Part shown: one piece after another, positions 27,301 to 41,675 of the stretch | Numbering within the stretch: the stretch's first letter is position 1 | How the letters are laid out: the number at the start of each line of letters is the position of its first letter | Assembly: GCA_030770425.1 (NCBI GenBank) | Contig: JASJFT010000104.1 | Coordinates: forward strand, 1-64,000 | Length of the DNA stretch: 64,000 nucleotides | Source: Darksidea phi | Taxonomy: Eukaryota; Ascomycota; Dothideomycetes; Pleosporales; Lentitheciaceae | Direction of reading: 5' to 3' | Position numbers and translations under genes: made by a program | The notes under the pieces: model-generated | Database searches by the model: none | What the model was told of the DNA's origin: nothing | Seen by the model: only the letters and a program-made list of their open reading frames with translations

Positions 27301-30300
27301 ATTTAGACCTATATTAGGTTTATAACTACTCTATAAAAGATTACTATAAAGTTAAAAAACTCTACTAACTTTATAAAAAAGGTATACTTTAAGACTTTAT
27401 AATAGAGTTTTTAATTATATAATCTTTTAAGAACTTTATAAATATATTATTTATAATTCTTCTTTTCTTTAAAGTATATAAAAATATTATTTAAATAAAT
27501 AATATATATTTTATTTAATAGACTATCTATAATTTTATAGATATATAACTAAAATATAGTAGATATATTTATAAGACTAAATAGTAATACTATATATTTA
27601 AAATAATTATAATATATTTTAAATACTATTTTCTACTTATTATCCTTCTTAATATATAATTAATAATATACCTCGTAGAGATTAAGTTTTATAAAGATCT
27701 TAGTTCTAGATAGCTAGTCTAGTATTTTACTTATAAGGGGTATAGAGTAATAATTTTTAATTATTATCTTATTTAAACCCCTATAATTAATATATAATTA
27801 AAGTATATTATTAACTTTAGGTATAAAAAGTATTAAAATTCTTATTAAAGACTTACTAGACTAAATCTACTTCTTCTTTAAAAAGTTATTAAGGTATTTC
27901 CTTAAAATCTTAAGTTTTCTTTTAGAAAGATTATAAATAAGTAAATTTAATAATATCTTTTTCTTCTTAAGATTAATAGTATAGTTATACTTTAAATTAG
28001 AAGTAATTTTACTAGTAAACTTAAAACTAAAGTACTAAAGTTAATTATAAAGGTATTTTAGTACTTTTATAATTTTCTTAGAATCGATTTCTTTATTAAA
28101 ATTATTATAAAAAGTATTTAAATAGTTCTTAAACTTTTAATATTTCTTTTAATAAAGAGCCGCGACCCTCTATAAAGGAATATTTATTATTAATATTATA
28201 ACCTAGGAGACTATAGTCTTAGATAGCTATATTAGTTTAGAATATTACTTTATATAATAAATAAGATAATTATAAAGTTATAAGGTCTAATTTTTTAACT
28301 AAAATAAGTTCTATTTATTTTAATATTAAGTATTTTAAGACTTATTACCTTCTAGGATTTATATCTTACTAATAGATATCTATAGATATTTTATAACCTC
28401 TACTATATTAGAGAATTAAAGTTAATACTTTTTTTTACTTATAAATAATTAAGTATAAAAGCTTTTTAGATATAATACGTATACTTTCTTCCTAAGTTAT
28501 AGTTATTATATTAAGTTATTAGATATTACCTTAACTTTAATATACTTAACTATTATACTTCTATCTTATTACTTAAAAGATTTCTTTTAGTAATTTATTT
28601 AAGAGTTTACCTTATATAGTTATAGCTAGTTAAGAATAAGATTATAGCTATTTATAAAAATAGTCTAAAATACTTAAGAATTTATTATTCTTATTATATT
28701 CTAAGAATCTTATATTATTATTATAATAATATATAGCTCTTCTAGATATAGTAATATACTAAAGATTTAATATATTTATAACTTTATATATAATAATATC
28801 TTAAGAAGATTCTATTATAGTATAAGATTCTTTCTAATAATATTTAAGTCTAATTTTATATTAAAAAGATTCTAAGCTTATATTAAAATATTTATAAAAA
28901 GATATATTTTTATATTACTAGTAATTTATAAAGATTTACTATTAGTATTTAGCCCTAGTAGTATTATAGTAATATTAGTAACTAGAACTTATTTTTTTTT
29001 AAGAATAAGTTAGCTTTTTCTTCTTAAGTTTTATTTAACCTATTATTACCTTTAGAGTAATACTTCTAATAATTCTTCTTTTAGTTAGTTTTAGATTAGA
29101 ATATTAATACTACGCTCTTAAAGTATAATAGGATTCTTAATAAAGACTATTTAGTATTATTTTACTAAAAGGACTTTTAATTTTATTTCTTTTAGCTAGA
29201 ATTACTTAAAGCTACTAAAAATATAGTATACTTTCTATTTATAGTTAAATTAGGGCTAGAAACCTTTAGAAGAGTAGTTAGTATAAAGATAAAGTATATT
29301 ACTATCTTTATATTTTATAAGATATATTTAAACTATATTTAAGTTTATATATTCTTAAACTAGCTATCTCTTTATATCTTATAATATAAAAATTTTAAGT
29401 ATTTATTCTATACTATAGATATCTTTAGTATATTAAGGCTTATATTATTATTAAAAGGCTTTACTTCTAGAATAGCTTTATAAGTTATAAAATAGTTAAA
29501 AAAAAAGTTAAAGCTATTATTCTAGTATTATTTAATATTCTAAAACTTAAAGTAGTTATTAAACTTTATTAAAATAAGGTTCTTTATAAGACTTTTAAGC
29601 TTTATCTATAACTAAAGCTATATAATAACTTTATTATTATTAATAGCTTAATCTAGTAGATTATAATATATATTATTCTTAATAAGTATTATAACCTATA
29701 TAGTATACTTAAGAGTATTAATAGTAATAAAATTAATTTAAAAGAAACTATTAATATCTCTAATCTAATAATCTATAGCTTAGATTATTAGGATTTTCTT
29801 TACTAAGTCTAGTATAGGAGGGTTTCTAACCTTAGTTAGATTAAATAGCTTCTAATAAGTATCGTCTACTAAAGGTAGACTAGTCGTAGTTTAAGAAGTT
29901 ACTATAGCTAGTTTAAAGATTACTTAGACTATAATAAGATTCACTTATATAATCTTAATCTAGTTAACTAGTATACTCTAGTATTAAAGGTTAAGTAGTA
30001 TTTATACTACTTTAATTAGAAGTACTTCGTCTAAGACTAGAGTATAAATAGATATAATATAAGTTATACTTAAGTAATTACTACCTATTAAGATATTATT
30101 AGCTTCTAATATAGGTAGTATAATAGAAGCTAAGTATTAATATAGTTAAGATCTACTTATATAAGCTATATTTTTATAGCTAGATATTCTATTATTTTCT
30201 TATATAGATTAGTAGTCTCTATTAGTTATAACTATTATTAGGACTCTACTAAAAGATAGTAGCTTATTAGATACTTTTAAGATATTTTTATTATTATACT

Positions 30301-30600
30301 ATATATAGGTCGTAGAAGTTTTAGAGATATATTAACCCTCTTAAATATTTTTAAAATTAAATAGATCTCTTAGCTAGTAGTTATTCTTATTATCTAATTC
30401 TAGTTTTTAAACTTATTATCTACTAAACTTAAGATACTACTAGTATACTTCGCCGACTAGCTATATATTAGGATTATTTCGTCTACTAGATAGATAGGTA
30501 CTAGAGCGAGTACTCTTCTTTAAATAAATAGTATAAGAAGGTATACTAATAGCTTTAAATAGATATTATATAGTATAATTAATAAGAACTTTTAAAGTAT
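24400..30600 (-). pseudogene. Decayed gag–pol of element B
   Basis: Reverse-complement counterpart of the element A polyprotein region, colinear throughout: chromodomain-like end near 24.5–24.9 kb, integrase near 25.3–25.7 kb, reverse transcriptase near 27.4–27.8 kb. The start and end are approximate because gag cannot be delimited. Differences from copy A are overwhelmingly transitions. Confidence 0.8.
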
Positions 30601-30672
30601 TAGCTTTTAGTATCGACGCCGTACTACTAGTTCTTAAAAAGAAGTAGAAAGAATTTAAATTATAAGATATAT

Positions 30673-30935
30673 TATAGTATATAGGTATATTAGAGATAGG
30701 GTAGCGGAGCTTACGACCCGTAGTTAGAGGGATAGAAGAGAAGGATTAATAGAATAGACGGCTAAAAATTAGTTAAATTAAACTATTTTCTCTATCTACT
30801 ACGTAATAGAATAGATAATAAATACTAGCTAAAGACTCTTCTAAATAATACCCTTTTAGAGCCCGGTCTAATATTTTACCGCTTATCTAAGCCTTTAACG
30901 CTTAATCGGGAGGCTCCCTTTACTACTATACTATA
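30673..30935 (-). repeat. 3' LTR of element D (263 bp)
   Basis: Pairs with 41021–41283 over its full length. The inner side (30936 onward, tttttcttcct) is a purine tract on the minus strand, as expected beside a 3' LTR. Confidence 0.9.
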
Positions 30936-33900
30936 TTTTTCTTCCTAACTAAAAGAGCTTAGCCCCCTTAAGTTTTATTATCTAATCGAGTAACTCTATA
31001 TAATACCGGTACGTTATTAATAGTAAACCCTACTATTAGTCTATCGAGAACCCTTCTTTAAGTAATCTCTATCTTTAAATAGTTCTAAGAAGCTATTAGT
31101 AAGTCTCTTATTTCCCTCCTCCCTAATAAATAGGCTATAGTCTAATCTTAACGCCTCTTTCTTCCTAAGACCTTTAATAGCTAGTCGGTATAATCGTAAA
31201 GATAAGCCCTCTCTAACTAATCTAATATATTATTATAAAACTAATTAGTTTTTAAGCTAGTTCTAGCTTTTTAATAAACTCTCTTACCTCTATATAGCTC
31301 TCGAATTCTTATCTAATAATCTTATAATAATATCTATAGATAAGTCTTTAAATACTCTTACTTTAACTTCTCTATAACTAGTAGCTAGCTAAAACGTATA
31401 TAAAAGGCCCCTTTTAGTACTCTCTTAGACTCTTTAACCTTCTCTTTATAGCTACTCTTCTTATCTACTAGTCCGATAGTCTCTTAAGCCTCTAGCTTCT
31501 TAGTCTCTAGTCTTCTTAGCCTCTAAGTCTCTTACTTCTCCTCCTAGTTATAACTTTTAAGAGTATAGCTATTAATTTATCTACGGGTAGTACTACTACG
31601 GGCGTCTTTAGTAGTAGTAGTAGTAGCTAGTACCCTTCTAATTAGCCCTCGGGTAGTAGGAAAGATAATTAAGAATCTTAGCTTTATAACTATCTATTAA
31701 TAATAGCTAATACTACTATTCTAGAGTAGTATAAGTTTTCTTTCTTTTTAATTAGTTAATATCTATACTAATTTTACCTATAGTAACTCTATAGACTAAT
31801 TAAATTATTAATTAAGCTTTTTAGATTAACTTTAGCTACTACCTCTATAAAATCGAGCGTCGGGGTATCTCTCTAAAAGCTATTCTATATATTAATACTA
31901 TCTAGTATATAGCTTAATATAATCTTACTATTATTAAAAAGACTAACTTTCTTATAGAAGGTAGTATAATAGTCCGCGAGTTCTTTAGTTTAGAGATCTA
32001 GTAAGGTTTCTATTTATAGAATATTTAGACTAGTATATACTATTATACTACTTAGACTAAAAGCTATAGTAGTAAGAATAGTCTAGTTTATAGTTAGTAC
32101 GTTAATCTAAGAACTAGTAAGGTCTAGACTAGTTATTAGTAAGTTTAATAAAATAAGTAGTTAATAGTCTAAGAATCCTATACTAATTATATTATTAATA
32201 GGAATTTAAGGTTCTACTCTATATTCTATAAGTTATTTCTAATTTTCTTCTTTTATCTTTACCCGCTAATCTATTAAACTAGGTAGTACTAGTACTACGC
32301 GCCTACTTATTAAGATTAACTCTAGTAATATTATAGACCCGAGTAAGATATAGCTATACCGTTCTCCCTTTTAAACTTCTTCGACTAGTTCTTATACTAG
32401 TAGCTCTTCTTTAGACTCTTAATTAGGCTCCTAACTAGACTTTCCTTTAAGCCCTTTTCTATACTACTCTATAACCTAGCTTCTTAATAAGTCTATTAGA
32501 GCTAAGCTAATTAAACTATACTTCTACCTTTAGTCTCCTAGCTATTCTTAATAATTATCTAGGTTTAATTAAGGTAGCTTTAGTAATACTAAGCGAGAGT
32601 AATACGAGTTAATCGAATACTAGTATTAGTAGTACGAGCTCTAAGCGTAGTATAAGTACTAGGACTAGTATTATAATAGTTCTTTAGTTTAGTCTAGCTA
32701 TTTATTATCTCTAAATTCTAATTACCTACGTATTTAGTCTAACTTATCTACTATAGCTTATACTACTAATAAGATATTAGAGAATTCTAATATATCGATA
32801 ATTTCTTATTAATTATCTAAGAATAAGGGTAAGAGTAAAAATAAGGGTAAGAATTCTAAGGATATCTATTATAACGACTATAGTAACGATAGAGGCTATA
32901 ATAGTAGTAGTAGTACTACTACTACTTAGACTATATAGGTTTTCTAGATTTTACTTCTTTAACTAGTAATTAGCTCTTAGTTCTCCTCTTTATAGCTTTT
33001 TATATCTAGCTTCTAGTATCTCTATATAGTCTTCTAGCTTCTATAGACTAGCTTATAGCTCTTAAAATCTTACTTTCTAATCTATTTCTTTCTTATTACT
33101 AATAATCCTTCTCCGCTAGATCTACGATAATAATAATAGGAAATAAAAACTAGAAAATTAAAATAAATAAATAGTCTTGATTATAGCTTAGGACCTACGA
33201 CCCCTCTTTAACTAAATTAACTATCCTCTAGTTAATTACTCTTCGTTACTACTCTCTAATTTACTACTAGTTACCTAATATTCTACCTCTTTAACCTCTA
33301 GTCTAGTAATAGCTTATTAAATAATAATCTTTAGTAATAGAACTTACTTCTATATTAAGGGTACTTCTATTATAGAGAACTTTATATAATTAACCTATAC
33401 TCGCGTTATTAGGTACTCTCTATCTAGCTCTTTAACTTCTTTATACCTTAGAGCTCTTAGTATTAGATAATAATTATTAATTAGTAGGTTCTCTTTAATT
33501 AGTTTTAGTCTACTTTATATCTCTATTACTTTATCGTTAAAATCCTTCTAATAGAACTACTTTAACTAATTACTATATATAGTATAAGTAAATAGAGTTC
33601 TATTAAGCTCTATAAGTCTATAGTATAAGTACTCTACCCTAGCTTCTACTATATAATATAGTCCTAGCTACCTATTATTAAACTTTTACTTTACTAACTA
33701 ATTATTAGCTCTAATAGTATTCTAAATAAGAACTAAATCTCTAGCTACTAGATTACTCTAATTACCTTTTACTTAATTCTATCGATTAGCTATCTTAAGT
33801 CTATACTACTAGGTACGACTAATTACTTTTACTAGCTTCTTACTCTTCTACTTAAGCTATTTTACTCGGAGTATAAGTAAATTAAAGGTTAAAACTACTT

Positions 33901-35759
33901 TATCCTATAGAAGGGTCTACTACGATTCTAGACTAAGTTCGATTAGTAGAATAGATTAAATCCCTATTACTAGCTCGGCTAGTATATACCTAGTTAAGTA
34001 TTAGACCGTTACTTTATTAGTCTATAGTACTAATAGTAGGTTCTCTAGCTAGTAGCCTAGTAGTTTAGCTAATATAATAACTAGTAGTTAGTAACCTCTT
34101 TTAATTAAGCCTTACGTCTTTAAATTATATAAAGATATCTAAATTCTATATATTCTATAGTACTTAGCTAATACTTTAACTACTAATCTATTTTTAGGTC
34201 CTTTATTAATACTTAGCTAGGAGAATACTCCCTATTAGTAAATAATATCCTAATAGATAAACTTTATAATATTTTCGGATATAGTATTCTTTATAACTCT
34301 AGTTTTAATCTATTCTAATAGATATTCGCGTACGACTATAAGAAACTAGACTTCTTCTTTACTAATAGATATATAAGTAATATTAATAGTCTATTAGTTC
34401 TATATAACCTTAGGGTTACTAATCTTAAGTATCTCTTCTATTCTATTATCTTACTTCTATTAATACTTAAGGTAGCTCTAAAGCTCTTTTACTACTATTT
34501 AAAACTAGTTTTTCTACTAAAACTAATATTAAATTACTATAAATATTTCTTAGATACCCTAATAGTATAGCGCTTAATAAACTTTCTATACTAAAGCCTT
34601 CTAAATATTAGAGTTATTAACTACCTATTAGATAGCTAGATTCTAGATTAACTTTTTAAAAAGATAGCTATCTTTTATAAAGAAGGTCTATATAGTCTTT
34701 ATCTAGCTTCTTTTCTTACTTCTTAATAGTCTATTAGACTTATATACTATATATAGAAAGTAAGTAATCTCTTCTAATTTATTTAAATAGCTATTATTAA
34801 GGATTCTTAAATTAGTAATAGAGAAGACTCCTACTAACTTATTATACTTATTAATAATATAATCTATAAATAGTTCTAAGCCTTCCTCTTCTTCTTAGGG
34901 TTAAATCTATCCTTCTAACTAAGGATATCTCGATAAGGTATTAGTAATTATATTCTTCTTTCTAGATCTATATTAGATTTTAAAGTCCTAGAATAGAATT
35001 ATAGCTAGTTACTAATTTATTACTAATCTAGAAAGATTAGTAGATAACTAATTAAGCTATATAATTAAGGTACTAGTATTAGTCTCGATAGTAAATTAGG
35101 TACTATAGAGGTATAGACTAAACTTTTTTAGTATCTAAAATACTACCTTATATTCTAACTTAGTAGAGTATTACTTTAATTTAGCCTCGGACTATAGTAT
35201 ACTTTTAAATTTAATAGGGTATCGAAGATTATCCTCTTTAATCTATTTAAGTACTACTCTACTATCTTATTAACTAGTATCTATATATAGATAGACTCGA
35301 CGTCTTAATTTAATATCTAGTACTACTAAAGTAGGTACTAATATAATATTAGCCTTTAAAATCCTTATAGCTTTTCTTTAAGATTCTTTCTATATCTATT
35401 TAATATTCTTATAAAGTAGTTAAAATAAGGATTCTATCTTAAAAGAAAAATAAAAAGATCTATTACTAATAGTAAATATAGATCCTAATAAACTATTAGA
35501 CCTCTTTAATATTTCTATATTCTAGCTAGTTCTAGATCTTTACTACCTTACTACTATTAGGAAATTATCCTTTAATACCTACTTTATAGTCTACGATACC
35601 TAGTTAGAAGATATTTTAATAGAATTTAGTACTAGATACTATTATTTTTATATATTTAATATCTACTATTACTATATTTAGTTTTTAGATATACTTAAAT
35701 ATATATTAGTAAACCTCTAGTAATACTTCTTCTTTACTATAAGTACTAGAAGGACTAGC

Positions 35760-36140
35760 TACTACGATATTATTAATAAATAGTAATATATTAGGGAAGT
35801 ATTTCTCTAAAATCTTTATTACTACTCTTTAAAATACCGCTACTAAATTAGTTATATCTATTAGAATAGTATACTATCTTACTAGTCTAATAGATATCTA
35901 GAAAGCTATCTTATCTCTTAAACTTATATAAAGTAGTATTTAATTATAACCTAAAAATAAATTAAAGAGTAAGTAGATAGCTCTTCTAGCTAGCTACTCT
36001 AAAAACTTATTAGTAGAAGGTAGAAGATTTACGTCCCTCTCGGTAAAACTATTTAAAATTTAAGTATTATTAATTAATTAGTAGTCTCTATTCTTCTTAG
36101 GTACTAGAAACTATAGGTTATAATATTAACTATTATATAT
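35760..36140 (-). pseudogene. Decayed Ty3/gypsy reverse transcriptase of element D
   Basis: The minus-strand conceptual frame reads FLVPKKNRDY, then FTERDVNLLPSTNKFLE, LGYN, LRDKIAF and, at about 35.79–35.76 kb, FINNIVV. This follows the gypsy order of VPKKNGKYR, the N-x-x-T-x-RDAN-x-PP block, DFFSGYDQ, the TAFQT block and FIDDI. Both catalytic Asp codons are now Asn. The motif set differs from that of elements A and B (YLNNILIY), so D is a different Ty3 lineage. Confidence 0.82.
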
Positions 36141-36837
36141 CTTAAGAGTACCTTAGATAATTCTTTTACGAATTATTTAAATAGTAATTAGTTTAAGTCT
36201 TTTAGGGTATTAAAAGCCTTTTACTTACTAGATCTTATAAGGTACTATCTAAATCTAATATAAAGGCGCTATATTAGGATAAATAGTTATTATCTTTAAG
36301 AAATTTTATACTAGAATAGTCTCTTAATAGTATATTAGCTTATATATAAGCTCTACTTTAGTAAATTAAAGATTCTTTCTAATATATATCTCCTTTATCT
36401 AGCTAGATATTAACTACTAACCTCTTAGGAAGTCTATATACCTAGACTTAAAGATCCTATTAAATATATCTACTTCTATCTTTCTTAGTAACGCGTACTC
36501 GAGTTACTATTAAATAGCTCTTTCTCTCTAGTCCTTTCTTTTAAAGTCTATCTTAGTATTCTTATAGGGCTTATTAATAGATTAGATCTTCTTATTAACT
36601 ATTTTATAGAGGGTATTAACTTATCTATCTCGTTATTAGGAGTACTAATTTCTTTTCGTAGTATACCGGCTTATCTCTAAAAGTATTTACTTAACCTTAA
36701 TATTAGGGTCTAAATTTTAATTTAATTCCTTATTATAGCTATCTAGATAAATTAACCTACTTTATTTAAAATATTACTAATACTAACTAACTATTAATAC
36801 TTCTAATACCTCTACTCTACCTACTCCTCTACTAGTT

Positions 36838-36965
36838 ATCTACTATTAAGATACTAGTATCTCTATCCCCTCTTTATCCTTCTCTTTCTCCTCTTCTACC
36901 TTCTTAGTACCCTTCTTCTCTTTACCCTCTTCTACTACTTTAGTACTTTCTCCTTCTAATAGAAA
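36838..36965 (-). other. Lys/Glu-rich low-complexity coding remnant of element D
   Basis: On the minus strand this purine-rich stretch stays open and reads as a Lys/Glu repeat (for example VVEEGKEKKGTKKVEEEKEK). Lys and Glu codons (AAR, GAR) offer almost no CpA or TpG targets, which explains why this piece survived while the rest filled with stops. It lies 5' of the reverse transcriptase, in the gag/early pol part. Confidence 0.6.
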
Positions 36966-39900
36966 GTCGATAATATCGGCTTTAGTAGAAGCTAATATAT
37001 CTTTAACTTCTACTTTATTAGTATTATAGTTATAGTTATCTAAGTTATTTAAATTAGTATTACTACTACCCTCTATATCTCTATTAGATCCCTTTTAATT
37101 CTCTAGTAGTCGAAGTTCTAAGTATTAATAAAATAGGAAATATACTACCCTAAAAGATATACTCTCTAGACTTTTTCTAAAGAGTTATCGTCTACTTTAT
37201 AGTTTACTATTAGGGCTAGATCTAATCTAAGGAAAGAGATAGTCTTCTACCTATTTAGCGTAGTAATTTTATAATAATAATAATCTATTAGAATAAATTT
37301 TATCTCTAAATACGTAGCTATATATTAGAAGGTATTTAGTATTAATAGTCTCTAAATATTCCTCGTAACCTTAAAATAGATAGGTACTATAATAGTACTA
37401 ATTATTATTAGAATATTATAAACTATCTCTATATACTTATTTACTAATCTATTAATAGTAACTATTTTAGTATACTCTCTAAGTAGAAGATAACTTTAGT
37501 CTTTATTTTAAATATAGATATTTAATACTTATATAATAGAGAGATATATTATATTTAACTCTATACTACTATTAAGAATTACCTTATAAAGGTTATCTAT
37601 AATAGTAATCTAATAGATAGGAATCTCCGATTTTATAGTTATTACTCTAAGCTAGCCTTTAAGGTACTTATATTTATCTATTATAATATAGTCTAACTTA
37701 TTATTATAGCTATCTCTAGTTCTTTAGATATTATAGTACTAAGCTACTTATACTTTAAGTACCTTTTTAACTTATTAAGCTAAATATAGATATAAAGCCC
37801 GAAGCTTTATTAGTATAAATAAATCTAAGTCTACTATTATTTCTCTTCTATCTATAGTATATACCTCTCCCGATCTACTACTAGAGCTATAGCTTCTTAC
37901 TTACTTAGTTATATTAAGAAGTTTCGACGTAGTATTAATAATCTAGTCTTAAGATAATAGTATAGCTATAGTTAGTCTATAGACTTTCTACTAAAGGGTA
38001 GTAGCTAGAATTAAACTTATTATTAGTTACTAAACTATATATATTAACTCTTTATTAGTAGATATCTACGTAATTACTACCTTTAGTAGCTTCCTTCTAA
38101 TAGCTAGTTAAGATTTCTAACTTACCTAAATAGTTTATAAACTTAAAACTTTTAATATTACTCTCTAATCTAGAGGTTACCCTATTATATCTATTATAGC
38201 TTCTTTATTTAGATTAGGTATAGAGATAGAGCTATAAAACTCTCTAATTACTTATTAATACTATTCTATCTCGTCGGCCTCCCCTACTAGAAGATTAATA
38301 GGCTTAATATTCTTAACCTTTATCTTTAGCTTCGGCTTTATAACGTAGTTACCCGATATCTTATTAACTACTATAAGGGAATAATTCTAGCCTCTTATCT
38401 TAATACTATTTACTTCTATTAATAATACTTTAGTACTCTCGATTACTAGTTACTCCTATAGTATATAATAGAAAGCTATAGTCTTCTCTAAACCTTTCTT
38501 CTTAAGGGCTAGTAACCTATTATTAATAGTATTATTTACTATTTTAATAGTATTTATATTACTATTAGTTACTAGGTAGTTCTTCTTTTTATTAAGCTCT
38601 TTTATATTAGTAAACGGTCTTATTAACTTCGTATTAATTACTCTATAGTACTCTATTATCTAAGAAATAAGGTACTTCTATATATTATTAAGAATAGTAT
38701 AGAATCTTTAACTATAAAGCTTCTCTTTATAAAGGTAAAATAGACTATAATACTATTTAAACTAGCTAGTCTCCTTATTCTTCTTCTTATAATACTAACT
38801 ATTATTAAGAAGCTTCCTCTATAGGAGGTATCCTTAGATTTAATAGTCTATTAAGTTATAGATAATATATCTTACCTTCTAGAACTCCTAATTATTAATT
38901 ATTTATATATCTACTTTTAGGTTCTACGTCTAATTATAGAAGCTTATATATAATCTATTATTATACTTAAAATAAAGAGTAAGTTTAACTAACTTATAAA
39001 AAGTATAATACTAATTATTCTTTTATATAAATACTAATTAAGTTATAGGAATACTCTATTATTAGATATTAAACTACTATTAGATTAAAACTAATTTCTT
39101 TATACTATTAATAAGCTACTTAATCTAAGAATTAGACGGTAGCTAAGTAATTACTATTAACCTTCTTAATAGTACTACGGGCTCCTATTAATAAGAACGT
39201 ACGAACTTAGCTAGGTAGAAAAGCTACTACTTAGTATAAGCTTCGATCTCCCTATACGCTAGCTAGCTAGCTACTAGACTAGTATTTAGACTTAGTATAA
39301 GTATAGCTTCTTCCTATTTATATAATAATTAGAGGTACTAGTATATCTTTTTTAGCTTAAAGGAATATACGTCTTTATTAACTAGTTAGTACTTCTTATC
39401 TATACTAAATATAATTATTATTTAGTTATTATACTTTAACTTTTTAAAGAATAACTATTTAAGCTTAATCTTTATAATCTATAATTAGTTTAATACTCTA
39501 CTACTATATATTAAGAACTAGTAATAGTACTCGTTAAGTAGAAGGGGTAATTAATAGATCTTTATTAACTATAATTTAAGGAAGATATAAATAGTCTTCT
39601 ACTACCTAATATCTCTACTAGTATATTTCTTCTAGAGTATTAATTTAAATATAGTTTAACTTTATATTAGGGATATATAATAATATATCTTAATAATATA
39701 TACTTTTTAAAATAAGTTATAGAAATAGAAAAGAAACTTCTTCTTATTCTACTTATTCTACTCTACTCTATCTATACTAAACTTATAGTCTTCTAAAAAC
39801 TACGTAATATCTATACTAGTAAATAGTAGTATATTAGAATTATATAATAAAAATAGAAAATAGATATTTATTCTCTTATTAATTAGTTACTAGGGTTAGT

Positions 39901-41020
39901 CTATAATTAGGATAGTAGCTACCCTAAGGGTTAGTAGATTAAACGTCGGTACTAATAGCTTCTTAGACTTCTTCTTTTAAAGTTCTAGATAGTAAAGCTT
40001 ATAGTCTATTATATTATCTTTATTATCGTCTAACTTATTCTTACTCTTAGAGCTATTATCTAAGCTAACTTTACTAACTCTAGTATAGGGCTAACGACTC
40101 TTCTAGATACCCTTCTTCTCTAGTTCCTTCTAAATTAATTAAATTAGACGTCTCTTCTTCTAATTATACTTCGTTTTCTTATTTTTCTTCTTACTTTCTT
40201 TTTTCCCGGGCTAGTCTTACTCTAAAATACTAGTAGGTATATTAATAAATAATAAGTCTTTAATTTTAGAGATCTTTTCTTTTTCTTTATTAGACGAGTT
40301 TTCTTCTTACCTAAGGAGTAGTTAGTTACTTAACTAGGGGTATTTAAAGAATAACTACTTAAAGCTAGCTAGTACTATCTTAAATATTAACTAATAAAGT
40401 TTCGACTAAGTATAGTAATAATAATAAGAGGGTATATCTAGTACTCTTAACCTTTTAAAAGGTATTACCTTTATATACCTTCTTTATTCTTATAAGCTAG
40501 TTAGTATTATTATTTTACCTAGATCTACTAATACTAGTATTAGCCTTCTAACCTAATAACTATACTATAGTACTAGTAGTTTATATTATTATATCCTTTT
40601 CTTCTTTCTACTAATAAATAAGGTCTAATAGAGAGTTATACTATCCCTCTTAATCTTATACTAAGATTTTTAAATATTCTAGCCGTACGCTTCTCTTTTA
40701 GGGATCTCCTATAATTTCTTTTATTAGAATTTCTAAAATATTTTAGCTAAGTACCTCCCTTTTAGGAATCTTCTATTATTATCTAGTATTAGTTTATAAT
40801 ACTATTATTACTTATCCTAATTACTTCGTCCGATATATTATTATATTATTCTAAGTCTATATATATTTATTTATAGTATCTAGTATTTATTATATCTAGG
40901 TATTATCGATTAAGCCTTAGGGTCGTAGTAAAACTTCTAATCCTACTATCTTTTTATCTAACTCTTCTCTCTACTCTAGTCTAATAGACCGTCGGAAGCC
41001 CTATAGACGTTACTAAAAAC

Positions 41021-41283
41021 TATAGTATATAGGTATATTAGAGATAGGGTAGTAGAGCTTACGACCCGTAGTTAGAAGGATAGAAGAGAAGGATTAATAG
41101 AATAGGTAGCTAAAAATTAGTTAAATTAAACTATTTTCTCTATCTACTACGTAATAGAATAGATAATAAATACTAGCTAAAGACTCTTCTAGATAATACC
41201 CTTTTAGAGCCCGGCCTAACGTTTCGCCGCTTACCTAAGCCTTCGACGCTCGATCGAGAGGCTCCCTTTACTACTATACTATA
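41021..41283 (-). repeat. 5' LTR of element D (263 bp)
   Basis: Direct partner of 30673–30935. Differences are C/T and G/A only in the compared parts (for example gtagtagagc versus gtagcggagc). Confidence 0.9.
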
Positions 41284-41461
41284 ATATATAAGTAGGTAGA
41301 TATAGAAATACTAAGATAGTAAAAGGGTTATATTTAAATAGAGATAAAACGAATTCTTAAAAAGATATAATAGTAGAATATAGAATTATATAGAGTCTAG
41401 TATATAACTATAATTAGGTCGATAATAATCTAGAAGTTCTCTAGTAGAAGTAAACGTAATA
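41284..41461 (-). repeat. Remainder of the 5' LTR of element B
   Basis: Continues the 186-bp family LTR whose first 12 bases are at 30661–30672. Twelve plus 178 minus a 5-bp duplication gives 185, within one base of 186. It ends gtaaacgtaata. Confidence 0.88.
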
Positions 41462-41675
41462 ATCTTATTAACTAGCTATATATTAGAATTATTTTATCTA
41501 TTAAATAAATAGATATCGAAGTAAGTACTCTTCTTTAAGTAGATAGTATAAAAAAGTATACTAATAACTTTAAATAGATATTATATAGTATAGTTAATAA
41601 GAACTTTTAAAATATTAACTTTTAGTATTAATATCGTACTACTAGTCCTTAAAAAGGAGTAAAAAGAATTCGAAT
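41462..41675 (-). mobile_element. 5' internal fragment of a third copy (B') of the element A/B family
   Basis: Colinear with the first ~212 bp of element B's internal region (about 30449–30660), with transitions and a small indel. Homology starts exactly at the base after the preceding LTR. The piece leads directly into a full LTR at 41676. Confidence 0.82.

Larger units (their letters stand above)
30673..41283 (-). mobile_element. Element D: 10.6 kb Ty3/gypsy retrotransposon inserted in element B's 5' LTR
   Basis: Two 263-bp LTRs (30673–30935 and 41021–41283) in direct orientation, starting tatagtatatagg and ending actatactata. The left flank is the first 12 bases of the element B LTR and the right flank continues that LTR at 41284, so D entered inside it; the AT-rich duplication is TATAT/ATATA. 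A pyrimidine tract next to the left LTR fixes the minus orientation. Minus-strand reverse transcriptase is readable at about 36.14–35.76 kb. At 10,611 bp it is long for a fungal Ty3 element. The two LTRs differ by transitions only in the part compared. Confidence 0.9.
20416..41461 (-). mobile_element. Element B: second copy of the element A family, inverted, carrying two inserts
   Basis: The 3' LTR is 20416–20601. The internal region is 20602–30660. The 5' LTR starts at 30661, is broken after 12 bp by element D, and resumes at 41284–41461. The internal sequence is the reverse complement of element A (for example 24.53–24.64 kb against 8.04–8.15 kb, and 30.54–30.66 kb against 2.05–2.17 kb). 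A pyrimidine tract just right of 20601 is the purine tract of a minus-strand element. After removing the Fot1-like insert the internal length is 8,204 bp, one base short of A. Decayed gag–pol reads leftwards from about 30.6 to 24.4 kb. Confidence 0.9.
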
